Below, one piece after another: positions 10,801 through 17,969 of a stretch of 17,969 bases of DNA. The stretch comes from Phoronis ovalis. Lineage: Eukaryota > Phoronida > Phoronidae. Position numbers and translations under genes: made by a program. The stretch is from positions 1-17,969 of the forward strand of contig JAOXYB010096160.1 of the NCBI GenBank assembly GCA_028565635.1, read 5' to 3'. Within the stretch, counting starts at the first letter, position 1. Each line of letters opens with the position of its first letter. The notes under the pieces were generated by a model. That model was not told the DNA's origin. It was given only the letters and a program-made list of their open reading frames with translations, and did not search any database.

Positions 10801-10995
10801 ATGATCATGTTTAATAGAAGCCTGTAATATGTAAGTTACGCCAACCAATTAAAATTCCCTTTAAATTAATGTCTTTAGATTCTTCAAAATGATCGTGCTA
10901 TGAATCATAAGGATGACGATGAAGATTCGGATAAGCTCAAGTTAGAAAGCTCATCATATAAACCAGAAACAGAAAGCAAAAGTAGCTGTTGCTGA
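4855..10995 (+). CDS. RAB32: Rab32 small GTPase (complete)
   Basis: Coding exons: 7967-8092, 8358-8436, 9207-9388, 9782-9925 and 10879-10995 (stop TGA), all with GT/AG borders and consistent phase. They encode 215 residues, plus a first exon giving either M alone (ATG 4855-4857) or MSWLT (5877-5891). The total is 216 or 220, against 225 in human Rab32. Visible motifs: P-loop GELGTGKTS; switch I RATIGVDFALK; WDIAGQERFGNMTRVYYKEAVG; NKCDQ; ETSAK; and a C-terminal Cys-Cys for geranylgeranylation. WDIAGQE with Ile instead of Thr marks the Rab32/Rab38 group. The family controls traffic to lysosome-related organelles such as pigment granules and associates with mitochondria as a PKA anchor. The C-terminal tail is acidic, then Ser-rich. 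Confidence 0.96.
5791..5798 (+). promoter_or_regulatory. TATA-like box before Rab32 exon candidate B
   Basis: TATAAAAA lies 86 bp upstream of ATG 5877. An E-box of M-box type (tcatgtga, 5710-5717) lies 80 bp further upstream, and a CACGTG E-box at about 5248-5253. Such motifs arise by chance in AT-rich DNA, so this is weak on its own. Confidence 0.3.
5877..5891 (+). other. RAB32: Rab32 first exon, candidate B (MSWLT)
   Basis: ATGAGCTGGTTAACG is followed by the donor GTAAGG at 5892 and is also in phase 0 with the exon at 7967, giving MSWLT-ASAVEKREHL. It lies about 85 bp downstream of a TATA-like box at 5791. It could be an alternative promoter isoform, or chance. Confidence 0.35.
7278..7461. 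repeat. 59-bp tandem array, 3 copies plus partial
   Basis: The unit begins actacttgtctttattatta and ends cagctggtcataa. Copies are at 7278-7336, 7337-7395 and 7396-7454, then a 7-bp remnant. Only one base differs between copies (aaggca versus aaggta), so the amplification is recent. Confidence 0.92.
8437..9206 (+). other. Rab32 intron between WDIAG and QERF exons
   Basis: Splits the conserved DxAGQE motif: GCA G|GG CAA. Nothing else recognised inside. Confidence 0.8.
9389..9781 (+). other. Rab32 intron within NKCDQ
   Basis: Separates LLANK from CDQAK, in phase 0. AT-rich; nothing else recognised. Confidence 0.8.
9926..10878 (+). other. Rab32 last intron
   Basis: Phase 0 intron between FLVTR and ILQND. 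Open frames inside (10044-10244 plus, 10581-10781 minus) have no recognisable features. Confidence 0.75.
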
Positions 10996-13900
10996 GAGTA
11001 CAGGAGAAGGAGCGGGGTATTTTTAAAAATCGAACAATAGCAAATCAAATCAAGATTACCGTTTTATACATGCAATTGTTGATTATGTATCTGTGATTGA
11101 TGAAAAAATGCGTACATGTCCAGCAATTTAAGCAAACCCATTTGTTTGTTGTATTCCGTCTTTATTTCTGCCATTATATGAGTGAAGGGAGAAGGGCAGA
11201 CTACATGACAGACACTATGATCAGGGTTGACTCAGATAAGGTCAAGTTTACTAACCAGTATACAGTGATCACATTCTGTGCCTTGTATGGCATGCAAATT
11301 GCATCAGTATGACAAAATAAGTTTTATAATTATTATACATATAAACAAGAGAAAGGGCAATATTTTGTGCTCAATATTTGTACTAAATTTGACGATTAAA
11401 AGTAGTATCATCAAATAATTATATCATACAACCAGCTTGTTATATATAGAACATGAATAATTTTTTATTTGTTGGGTTTAAAGTTAGTGTCTGTTACAGT
11501 TTCTACTGGTATGTGACTTTTGTTCTCATCTCAGACTATATATAGCAGACTATATATAGTTAAAATACAATATAGGATGAGACAAGTAAGTCAAACATCA
11601 ATGTGAGGTGTATTGATTGCTTTAGAGAAACATTTCTTATTCAAATGTTTGCAAACAAAATGATCCTTTCGATCAGTTTTAATCCTTTAAGCAGAGTCAT
11701 TCTAACTGGCCCTTCATCATTGTTCCATCCACGTTAACAAGATAACTTACCTTCTACCACGTCTATATTTTCTGTGTAATAAGATAGTTTACATTTTAGT
11801 ATCTAATAAAATAAATGTACTTTTATCGTACTTTTGGGTAATGCCACTTAATTTTAAGTGATTTATATACCAAATTTCTATGTGACTAGTATATTAGAAA
11901 TGCATACAACAGGACATATTTTTCTATTGAGCGTAGATAAAATTTCTAAAGTTTTGAAAAAAATCGCAAGACAACATTTATGATGTTTTGGTTGCTTGGG
12001 AGTGACATTCCTAAATAATATGCATAATATTAAATATATATATATACATAGAGCTTTATAATGCTCATACGTTTTACATTGTCAGAGCAAGGAACAGTAT
12101 ACTAGTGTTTTTAAAGTTGCCATTTTTTACGACTATGTTTGTAATATATAGCAAAGTAACTTTAGACAAAGTTAAAATGCTGTAATATATTTCAATATAA
12201 TCACGAGGACATAACAAGTCCTGATGTGTAATATCATGATTTAAAGTTGCAAGAAGAATGTTATCAGTGAACAGAAAATAAAGTGCTTCCTTGCTATCAG
12301 ATGACGAAATCACGTTTAACCCACATGTTTAAAATTTATGTACTAGTCGACCCGCACATAATTATTTCTGTGCTTGTAAGCAGGTCAGTGTGATGTTCAG
12401 AGTGGTTTTAATAATTATATACTCGCAGAATAATTTATAATTTGCAACAGTACCTGATTTTGTTTCATCTTTAGTTTTGTTACGTCACATGCCTATACAC
12501 ATAATTAGGACACAAATAGCTGAAGACTATTATGCACCAGGAAGTTACATATCATTGTAAACTACTAAACAAGAAGGTATTATTAATAATAGATGGTAAA
12601 TATATTCCATAATAGGAGAAAGGGTAATAAGTTTAGCATATAAATAATTACAAGAGTATTTTATTAATTTTACTTTCTTCTTAATATCTTCTACTCAAAT
12701 GTAAATAGCTTTTTCTGCAGTTCTGTTATCACGAAACAAAAATATTTCCTACACTAAAACATACTTCTGGTGAAATACTGCATTTCCCACTTTATACTCT
12801 TTGCTGCTAAACAGAACTGGGTAAACACCTTCAAAATTAACCGGATTCATTTCTCGGTTCCTAATAGTACAACTATTATATTTAAAACCTGGTATTTCTA
12901 TTATATGCATTAGTCTACCAGTACAGTTGGAAAATTTTCCACGATACAAAGTCGTTTGCATTCTGCATCAAAGATTTTTCACTGATTTTTGTCTAGTGGT
13001 ATCCCAACTTTAGTAACTCTGGTATACTGCAAAAGGTCGCTTTCTGAAGGCTTTGAGTACGAGTTACATTTAGTAAATTTACTAATTGCTCATTTTATGA
13101 ACACATTTAATACAAATAAATTTAATACTACCTGTTTTGTAAAGATAAAGTATTAAAAGAGCTTGCTTGTATTTTAAGCCAAAAATTTGAGGATTTGGCG
13201 ATTTTTCACTTCACAATTTGAATCATACAGGAATTATTTTAAGAATTTTATTTGTTTTTTCAACAAAAACACTATTTACTACTTTTTGTCAATCAAAATG
13301 TTTCGTTTTCCTTGTTAGAACTATTACATATCTACGTAACCTCTAACAATTACATCATTACTCATTTCTATGGGCAAGGGTTGGGGCATCATAGGTGAAA
13401 GGAAATGGGGGATTACTTACCTACTAGTTCTTTTTCTTACCACTTTTGGTGCTGTATAACATTTCATGTGATATCGAATACCTTCACATAAAATGTTAAA
13501 GTACAGCATGAAAACTGTAGTGCATGAGGTACTGTTTAGATAGTGCCATTTTTGTAGATTTTCTTACCTTTAATAGGTTAACAATATATCCATTATTTAC
13601 TTTCTTAATATATGCTAGAACCATTACCCAGGATAGGAGTCTAATTTTATACCTGAGACTGCAAGTAGATTTTATTTTATAAATTAAATAAATAAATTTC
13701 ACTAAAATAACTTTTATTTGATTCTCCTTACTTATAAAACTGTCTCCTGCATTTGGAAAGATTTTAATTTTCATAATTTAAAAATAGCTTGCTACATTTG
13801 TGGGTTGACACTTCTCTGGAACACAAATTGCTAATATAAAAACAGCATCACCTATTATGTTACTTGTTATATAAAGGACAGCATAGTTTCTGAACACTAC

Positions 13901-14033
13901 CTCAAACCACAAATCTTTTCCATAGGGATATAACGGTAATATAAAGAACTTGGTCCATCATTAGAAAGTCAATGATTACAAATATTTACAGTTTTGTAAT
14001 AGTTAGTGTCCTTGTATGTTTTAATCTGTCAAT
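10996..14033. other. Convergent 3'UTR/intergenic region (Rab32 to SMNDC1)
   Basis: Tail-to-tail spacer of about 3 kb. The left side should be Rab32 3'UTR and the right side SMNDC1 3'UTR. Minus-strand AATAAA candidates for SMNDC1 are the complements of tttatt at 13671-13676 and 13713-13718. A duplicated gactatatatag occurs near 11535-11560 and a TA run at about 12035. The minus open frame at 12749-12961 (70 codons) is slightly less AT-rich than its surroundings, but I recognise no family. Confidence 0.5.
11805..11815 (+). terminator. Candidate Rab32 polyadenylation signals
   Basis: Overlapping AATAAA hexamers at 11805-11810 and 11810-11815, about 810 bp after the Rab32 stop. They are a plausible 3' end, but other AT-rich hexamers exist and no cleavage data are available. 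Confidence 0.35.
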
Positions 14034-17000
14034 TTATTTTTGCCATTTTTCTCTTTTCTTAAATGTTGTCATTGCTTTACCACCAACTCCACAAGTTCCT
14101 ACTCCAACACGACCCAAAGAGCTCTCTGGTGTAGCAAAAATACTCTTCTTTGTCTTCCCTTTGCCGTATTTACCAATTGTCTACAAAAAAGTAAGTAAAC
14201 TGTATTGCATTCATTAAACTTCTAAAACTTCAATTAGTTAAATTTCAATTTCAATAATAAAATGTCAATTCAAGGTTTTTATTATGCAGCACAAATAATC
14301 CATTTTTTAAAATTAATATATAACATTACATTATATATTGCTTTGACTATATCCCTGCGATGAGAAAAAGAGTCCTATCTAGTGATAAAATTGTAAGTTA
14401 CAAATAAATTGTTATTATCTTATATACTTAGTAGGATGGTCTTGGGAAATGCCATCTGTAGCAAGCATTAAGCTACATCGCAGTAAGGACTACTGGTATC
14501 TGTCTCAGTAAATTAATAGCCATACAAAGAGTAGCAATGTTTAGTGTTCTGATCTTGCTGTCATTCTTGGCAACCTGCAGCCAGGCTATTGTCTGTACAC
14601 CAGAATTATGTGAAGGTATTCAGCAACCCAACTTAAACTGTGTAGGAGATATAATAGAGAAAGGAGGGTTCTGTGGCTGTACTGATGTCTGTGCCAAGGT
14701 AAGGTTACATTTTTAACAGTGAGGCGAAATATTAATTATTTTTAAGTAGAAATGTTTCAACCTGTGTTCATGTAACCTCATATCACTTAATATATATAGT
14801 GCCTGGACAAAAAGTTTCTACAATCGAGAATCAATAATAGAATTTGCAAGAAAAAAATGATATTACATTTATGAAAGAACTGATATGGGAATGTGAGTTG
14901 ATGATGTTGTACTAGACAACAAATAGCATATACCAAGATTGGATGGGCAAATGCCAAAGAATGGCAATTAAAAACAGGACTTCTAAAGCTACAGCAATTA
15001 CATATTTTTGTCATGAAACAGGATTAAAGTCCAATTTTTGTTGAGTAACCCTATTTTGTAGAGGTGACATATTCTTAGAGGGGCAATCTAATCAATATGA
15101 ATAATTACTGATAGGTAGAGGGTGAGGAATGTCAAGCTCCTGGGATACTTTGGGGAGCACCATCCTTGGGAGCCTGTGATGAAGGATTAGAATGTGTTCA
15201 AGTACCCGGGAAATTCAAAGGTGCTGGGGCATGTCAGAAAATTCCTATAACTACAAGTAAGTTGATAATAAAATAGAACCAAATTTTCAGCTTGTATTTC
15301 ATAATAATTAATTATGTTTTAAATGAATACATAGTAGATTGAACATCCCAGTAGTTTGGTCAAAGGCTTTGATTATTTTAACACTCATACCTCTACCATA
15401 ATGCAACTTTTAGGAAACAAAATACACGGTGCAGTGTTGTTAACAAAATACGATAAAATCATGTCTTTACTGTTACGAATTACAACGTTCCCAATAAATT
15501 ACATTTATTAAAAAATTATAATCAATCATGTATTAAAAATAGAAGAATGAAAAAACATTTACAGTATTACCACCTAGTCAATTAGGAGCATTCACAACCT
15601 ATCCTGTTACACTTACAGCCACTGAAGCACCAGTAGAACTATCACTCTGTGAACAGACAAGAAGAATTCGTATGATAAGTTTTGTAATTTGGAAGGGAAT
15701 GTGGACGCCACGCTGTTACGAAAATGGTGATTTTATGCCTGAACAATGTGACAATGAAGGTGATTGTAACTTCTATAAAAATATAAATTATTTGCAGTTG
15801 GACTAAAAGGGGTCTGGGTTTATTAAGTGGTTCAAACAATGAAAGTAACGAAAGCTTTCTTTATTTTATAATCGATTAATAGTTACCTAGGAAATGATAA
15901 AAGTTGAGCAACTCTTTGATTGGCTTTTGGCAAATTAGTTGAATGCTGATGTCACAGCAAACATCATACAACTTATAACTGGAACAACCAGAGAGTGTTT
16001 AGTAAGCTGATATAAGCACAGCAAAACGAAGTATTGTTCGACAATACATTTTTAAATGCCAACATAACTAAAAGCCATATCGTACAACTCTTAATTTTGG
16101 CAGACTTTTTCATATAATCAAAAGGACAACAACCTGTCACTTATCAGTAATAAAAAGTATTATAAGTGTTTGATACAAAAATGTTTAATATACAAATCAG
16201 CATTCATGTTTTTCAGGTTTCTGCTTCTGCGTGGAAGCTGAATCTGGAAATGTTCTTGATGGTTCGAAGATTAAAGGTCATGCTTTTTGTGAACAGTAAA
16301 CAAACAGATTATAATTATTTTGATTGTTTAATTTCTAATGCATGCAGCAGTTGGCTGCAATTATAAATAAATTTCAATTATAGTATGTATTACTGTTGTA
16401 TAGATTTAAGACATGGATTTCTGTACATCTGCCACTGTTACCAAAATGGGTTTAAAGATGTGATTGGTTAATACACAACTGTAATACCAAAGCTCAGCAA
16501 AAACATCCAATATCAGCAAACGATACATATCTAATCAACATAAATACCAAATGTTGCAAAAGATTATTGAAAATATGCTCATATGAACAACACTGTAGTG
16601 TTTAAATTTAAAAATTCAGCCCACAATGCCTTACCTTTGAGCTAAAAGATTTCCATTTATTTTTTTCCTCTTCTTTTTCTTCCTCCAGCTGTTTCAATCT
16701 CTGAGCTTTCTTTTGTGCTTTCTTTCGTTTATATTCTCGTTCAGCAGCCATTTTATCTTTCCTAAAAAATACAAAGAAAGCATATTAATTTGTCGCGTGC
16801 TCTTTTAAAAAGAAATCCAAAAAGATCTATTCTACATGAAGAATGAAGTTCCCTACTTACACGAGTCTCTATCTGAGTGCAAGATAAATATTTGTGCAAC
16901 ATTAACAGACTCGTATAACTACTATACTATGAAACACTTGTCAGCAATGATACTCACATATAGATATAGATATTTCAACATAACGATTAGTACAAAAAGC

Positions 17001-17784
17001 AAAGAGACCACCATGTCAAAACATAAGCAATTAAAACATGTGCTGAAGAAATGGTTCCAGCATAACATTTACACAGGGTATGTAGGCAAATTTCTTCACA
17101 AAATCCCTGTGTAACCTTACCTTAACGGGGTCGTTGATATAATGAGTGTAGATGACACCGTTTGGAAACAGTTTCACAACCCGTTCTGCAAAAAGCAGCT
17201 AAAATCTATTACGTCTGACACTTATGCCTAGCACCCAATACATGATATTTAGCTGTGTAAAAGACAATCACTTCAAAATAATTTGTTAGCTAGTAATTGC
17301 TAGGGAAACAAGATTTTACAAGACTAATTGGAAGGTGTGTTTGTCTGAAGTGTAATATAAGCATGAAATTCATTTTGCTATGAAAATATGGTTCTGTGAA
17401 TAATTTGAACAATTTCCATACTTTTTATCGTACCTCCATGTTATTCCAGCAGGGACTGTCAAATAAGTATGAGATATGGCTGGTTAATTTTGATCAACAA
17501 AATGAGAAGTTTACATCGCTTGTAAAACACAGAAATGTTCTTCACAAAGTGAGAACATTGACTTTTAAGTGTGAATAACAATGTTTACAGTACGAAAGCC
17601 TTCAATAGTACAAAGTGCCAGAACCTACTTTGTAAATTTTTTATCTCCATCTCCGCCAGTTTTCTGACTCTCGTCAAAAGTTTTCAGTAGTGACACCTGT
17701 GATATTTCTGTGTTACCGTAACTGCTGAATTTCACAGTACATGTGCCATCTTCTAAAATCTCATCAACCACAGCTTCATAATAC
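14034..17784 (-). CDS. SMNDC1: SMNDC1/SPF30 Tudor splicing factor, 3' part (5' end outside window)
   Basis: Three minus-strand coding exons: 17784-17629 (enters with one base, exits AA), 16761-16635 (completes AAG, exits phase 0) and 14180-14034 (stop TAA). The first carries the C-terminal part of an SMN-type Tudor domain: YYEAVVDEI, then VKFSSYGNTEI, with aromatic-cage Tyr, Phe and Tyr. The second is the Lys/Arg/Glu-rich coil (AEREYKRKKAQKKAQRLKQL). The third has KKSIFATPESSLGRVGVGTCGV, nearly identical to human KRSIFASPESVTGKVGVGTCGI. SMNDC1 binds symmetric dimethyl-arginine on Sm proteins and is needed for tri-snRNP addition in spliceosome assembly in the nucleus. The last intron (14181-16634) hosts another gene on the opposite strand. 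The C-terminus after GGKAMTTF is shorter than and different from the human one. Confidence 0.95.
14181..14536 (+). promoter_or_regulatory. Putative promoter/leader of the nested secreted gene
   Basis: About 350 bp between the last SMNDC1 exon and the nested ATG. A TATA-like cttatatact occurs near 14420, but its relation to a start site is unproven. Nothing else recognised. Confidence 0.2.
14537..16299 (+). CDS. Secreted IGFBP-like / thyroglobulin type-1 protein
   Basis: Four exons: 14537-14698, 15115-15256, 15565-15759 and 16217-16299 (stop TAA). The phases fit and the product is 193 residues. Residues 1-17 form a signal peptide (MFSVLILLSFLATCSQA). Residues 20-94 hold ten Cys (20, 25, 35, 47, 49, 52, 60, 75, 81, 94) with GGFCGCTDVCAKVEGEEC and CDEGLEC, resembling the IGFBP N-domain but lacking the canonical GCGCC pair. 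A Thr/Pro linker (about 98-127) follows. Residues 130-191 form a thyroglobulin type-1 domain with its six Cys (130, 152, 163, 169, 171, 191) and the QC and CFCV landmarks. Such domains bind insulin-like peptides or inhibit cysteine proteases; the actual role here is unknown. The gene lies inside an SMNDC1 intron on the opposite strand. Exon 3 could instead start at 15619, giving 175 residues. Confidence 0.88.
14699..15114 (+). other. Intron 1 of nested secreted gene
   Basis: Begins GTAAGG and ends with ataattactgatag; phase 0. The minus open frame inside (14787-15014) has no recognised features. Confidence 0.8.
15257..15564 (+). other. Intron 2 of nested secreted gene
   Basis: Begins GTAAGT and ends at aacatttacag (15564), or alternatively at cacttacag (15618). 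Both preserve phase 1. The second acceptor has the better pyrimidine tract. Confidence 0.65.
15760..16216 (+). other. Intron 3 of nested secreted gene
   Basis: Begins GTGATT (a weaker donor) and ends gtttttcag; phase 1. It splits the thyroglobulin domain just before CFCV. Retention would end the protein after about 15 extra residues. Confidence 0.8.
16300..16634. other. Nested-gene 3'UTR and SMNDC1 intron remainder
   Basis: AT-rich; contains the AATAAA at 16366 and ends at the SMNDC1 donor (GTAAGG on the minus strand, 16634-16629). Nothing else recognised. Confidence 0.6.
16366..16371 (+). terminator. Candidate polyadenylation signal of nested gene
   Basis: AATAAA 67 bp after the stop codon. 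Usage would give a very short 3'UTR and end transcription before the SMNDC1 exon at 16635. Confidence 0.5.
16762..17628 (-). other. SMNDC1 intron between Tudor and basic-coil exons
   Basis: Donor GTAGGT at 17628 and acceptor TTTTTTAG at 16762. It contains the candidate cassette exon at 17121-17185. Plus-strand open frames here (16836-17114, 17396-17578) have no family features. Confidence 0.7.
17121..17185 (-). other. SMNDC1: Candidate SMNDC1 poison cassette exon (65 nt)
   Basis: On the minus strand the segment is bounded by CTTTTTGCAG on the upstream side and GTAAGG on the downstream side. It is markedly richer in G+C and CpG than the surrounding intron. Joined in the Tudor exon's phase (AA|A), it reads 20 codons and then TAA one base before its 3' end. 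Its length is not a multiple of three. Inclusion would truncate the protein after the Tudor domain and expose the mRNA to nonsense-mediated decay. It is also open in another frame (RVVKLFPNGVIYTHYINDP), which does not fit SMNDC1. Confidence 0.5.
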
Positions 17785-17796
17785 CTGTGAAAAACA

Positions 17797-17969
17797 AAAC
17801 AAGGATGAAGTCTATGACAGGATCACGTTAAACAAGGATGAAGTCTATGACAGGATCATGTTAAACAAGGATGAAGTCTATGACAGGATCACGTTAAACA
17901 AGGATGAAGTCTATGACAGGATCACGTTAAACAAGGATGAAGTCTATGACAGGATCACGTTAAACAAGG
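17797..17969. repeat. 33-bp minisatellite, at least 5 copies, runs off window
   Basis: The unit begins aaacaaggatgaagtctatg and ends caggatcacgtt. Full copies start at 17797, 17830, 17863, 17896 and 17929, and a partial one at 17962. Only copy 2 varies (catgtt). The array is intronic in SMNDC1 and starts 12 nt from the Tudor-exon edge. Confidence 0.95.

Noticed and set aside
12749-12961. Minus-strand 70-codon open frame in the convergent spacer
   Set aside because: Slightly less AT-rich, but no recognisable domain, signal or splice context; probably UTR or intergenic.
13972-14217. Plus-strand open frame rich in Pro and Phe ending before GTAAGT
   Set aside because: It is the antisense shadow of the last SMNDC1 exon, which has clear family motifs on the minus strand. 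The apparent donor is coincidental.
17121-17185. Reading the cassette as coding RVVKLFPNGVIYTHYINDP for a separate gene
   Set aside because: That frame does not fit the phase of the neighbouring SMNDC1 exons and no partner exons were found. The poison-exon reading is simpler.
1-17969. CRISPR arrays, bacterial operons, tRNA or rRNA genes, full transposon ORFs
   Set aside because: None seen: the tandem repeats lack spacer structure, genes are intron-split, and no transposase, reverse transcriptase or cloverleaf was recognised by eye.

Overview
The window is metazoan nuclear DNA: AT-rich, with short coding exons, GT-AG introns, and several introns and intergenic spacers rich in small tandem repeats. 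No bacterial or organellar organisation is visible. Three of the four genes belong to conserved animal families. A roughly 151-bp tandem unit at the left edge contains the phrase gaccccaaaatcaatagg, which I associate from memory with satellite and Helitron-linked repeats of bivalve molluscs. My best guess is therefore a bivalve; this is inference.

Layout, left to right. (1) 352-2294, minus strand: the 5' part of an SLC22A18-like major facilitator transporter. Three coding exons are inside the window and the rest lies beyond the left edge. A probable 5'UTR exon sits near 4611. (2) 4680-4780: a short CpG-rich island that probably serves as a divergent promoter for SLC22A18 (leftward) and Rab32 (rightward). 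(3) 4855 or 5877 to 10995, plus strand: a complete Rab32 GTPase with five well-supported coding exons. Two competing first exons both splice in phase, giving N-termini M-ASAV or MSWLT-ASAV. (4) 10996-14033: Rab32 3'UTR, a convergent spacer and the SMNDC1 3'UTR. (5) 14034-17784, minus strand: the 3' part of SMNDC1 (SPF30), a Tudor-domain splicing factor whose 5' exons lie beyond the right edge. (6) 14537-16299, plus strand: a complete four-exon secreted protein with an IGFBP-like N-domain and a thyroglobulin type-1 domain, lying wholly inside the last SMNDC1 intron on the opposite strand.

The most interesting observations are: the nested secreted gene, whose domain order matches vertebrate IGFBPs; a 65-nt cassette with consensus splice sites inside an SMNDC1 intron that would add a stop codon, i.e. 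a candidate poison exon in a splicing-factor gene; the two phase-compatible Rab32 first exons, the downstream one behind a TATA box and an M-box-like motif; and a 33-bp minisatellite that starts 12 nt from the SMNDC1 Tudor-exon acceptor, so that it supplies that exon's branch/pyrimidine region in multiple copies.

The genes do not form a pathway in any obvious way. SLC22A18 and Rab32 may share a promoter. SMNDC1 and the nested gene share only a locus.
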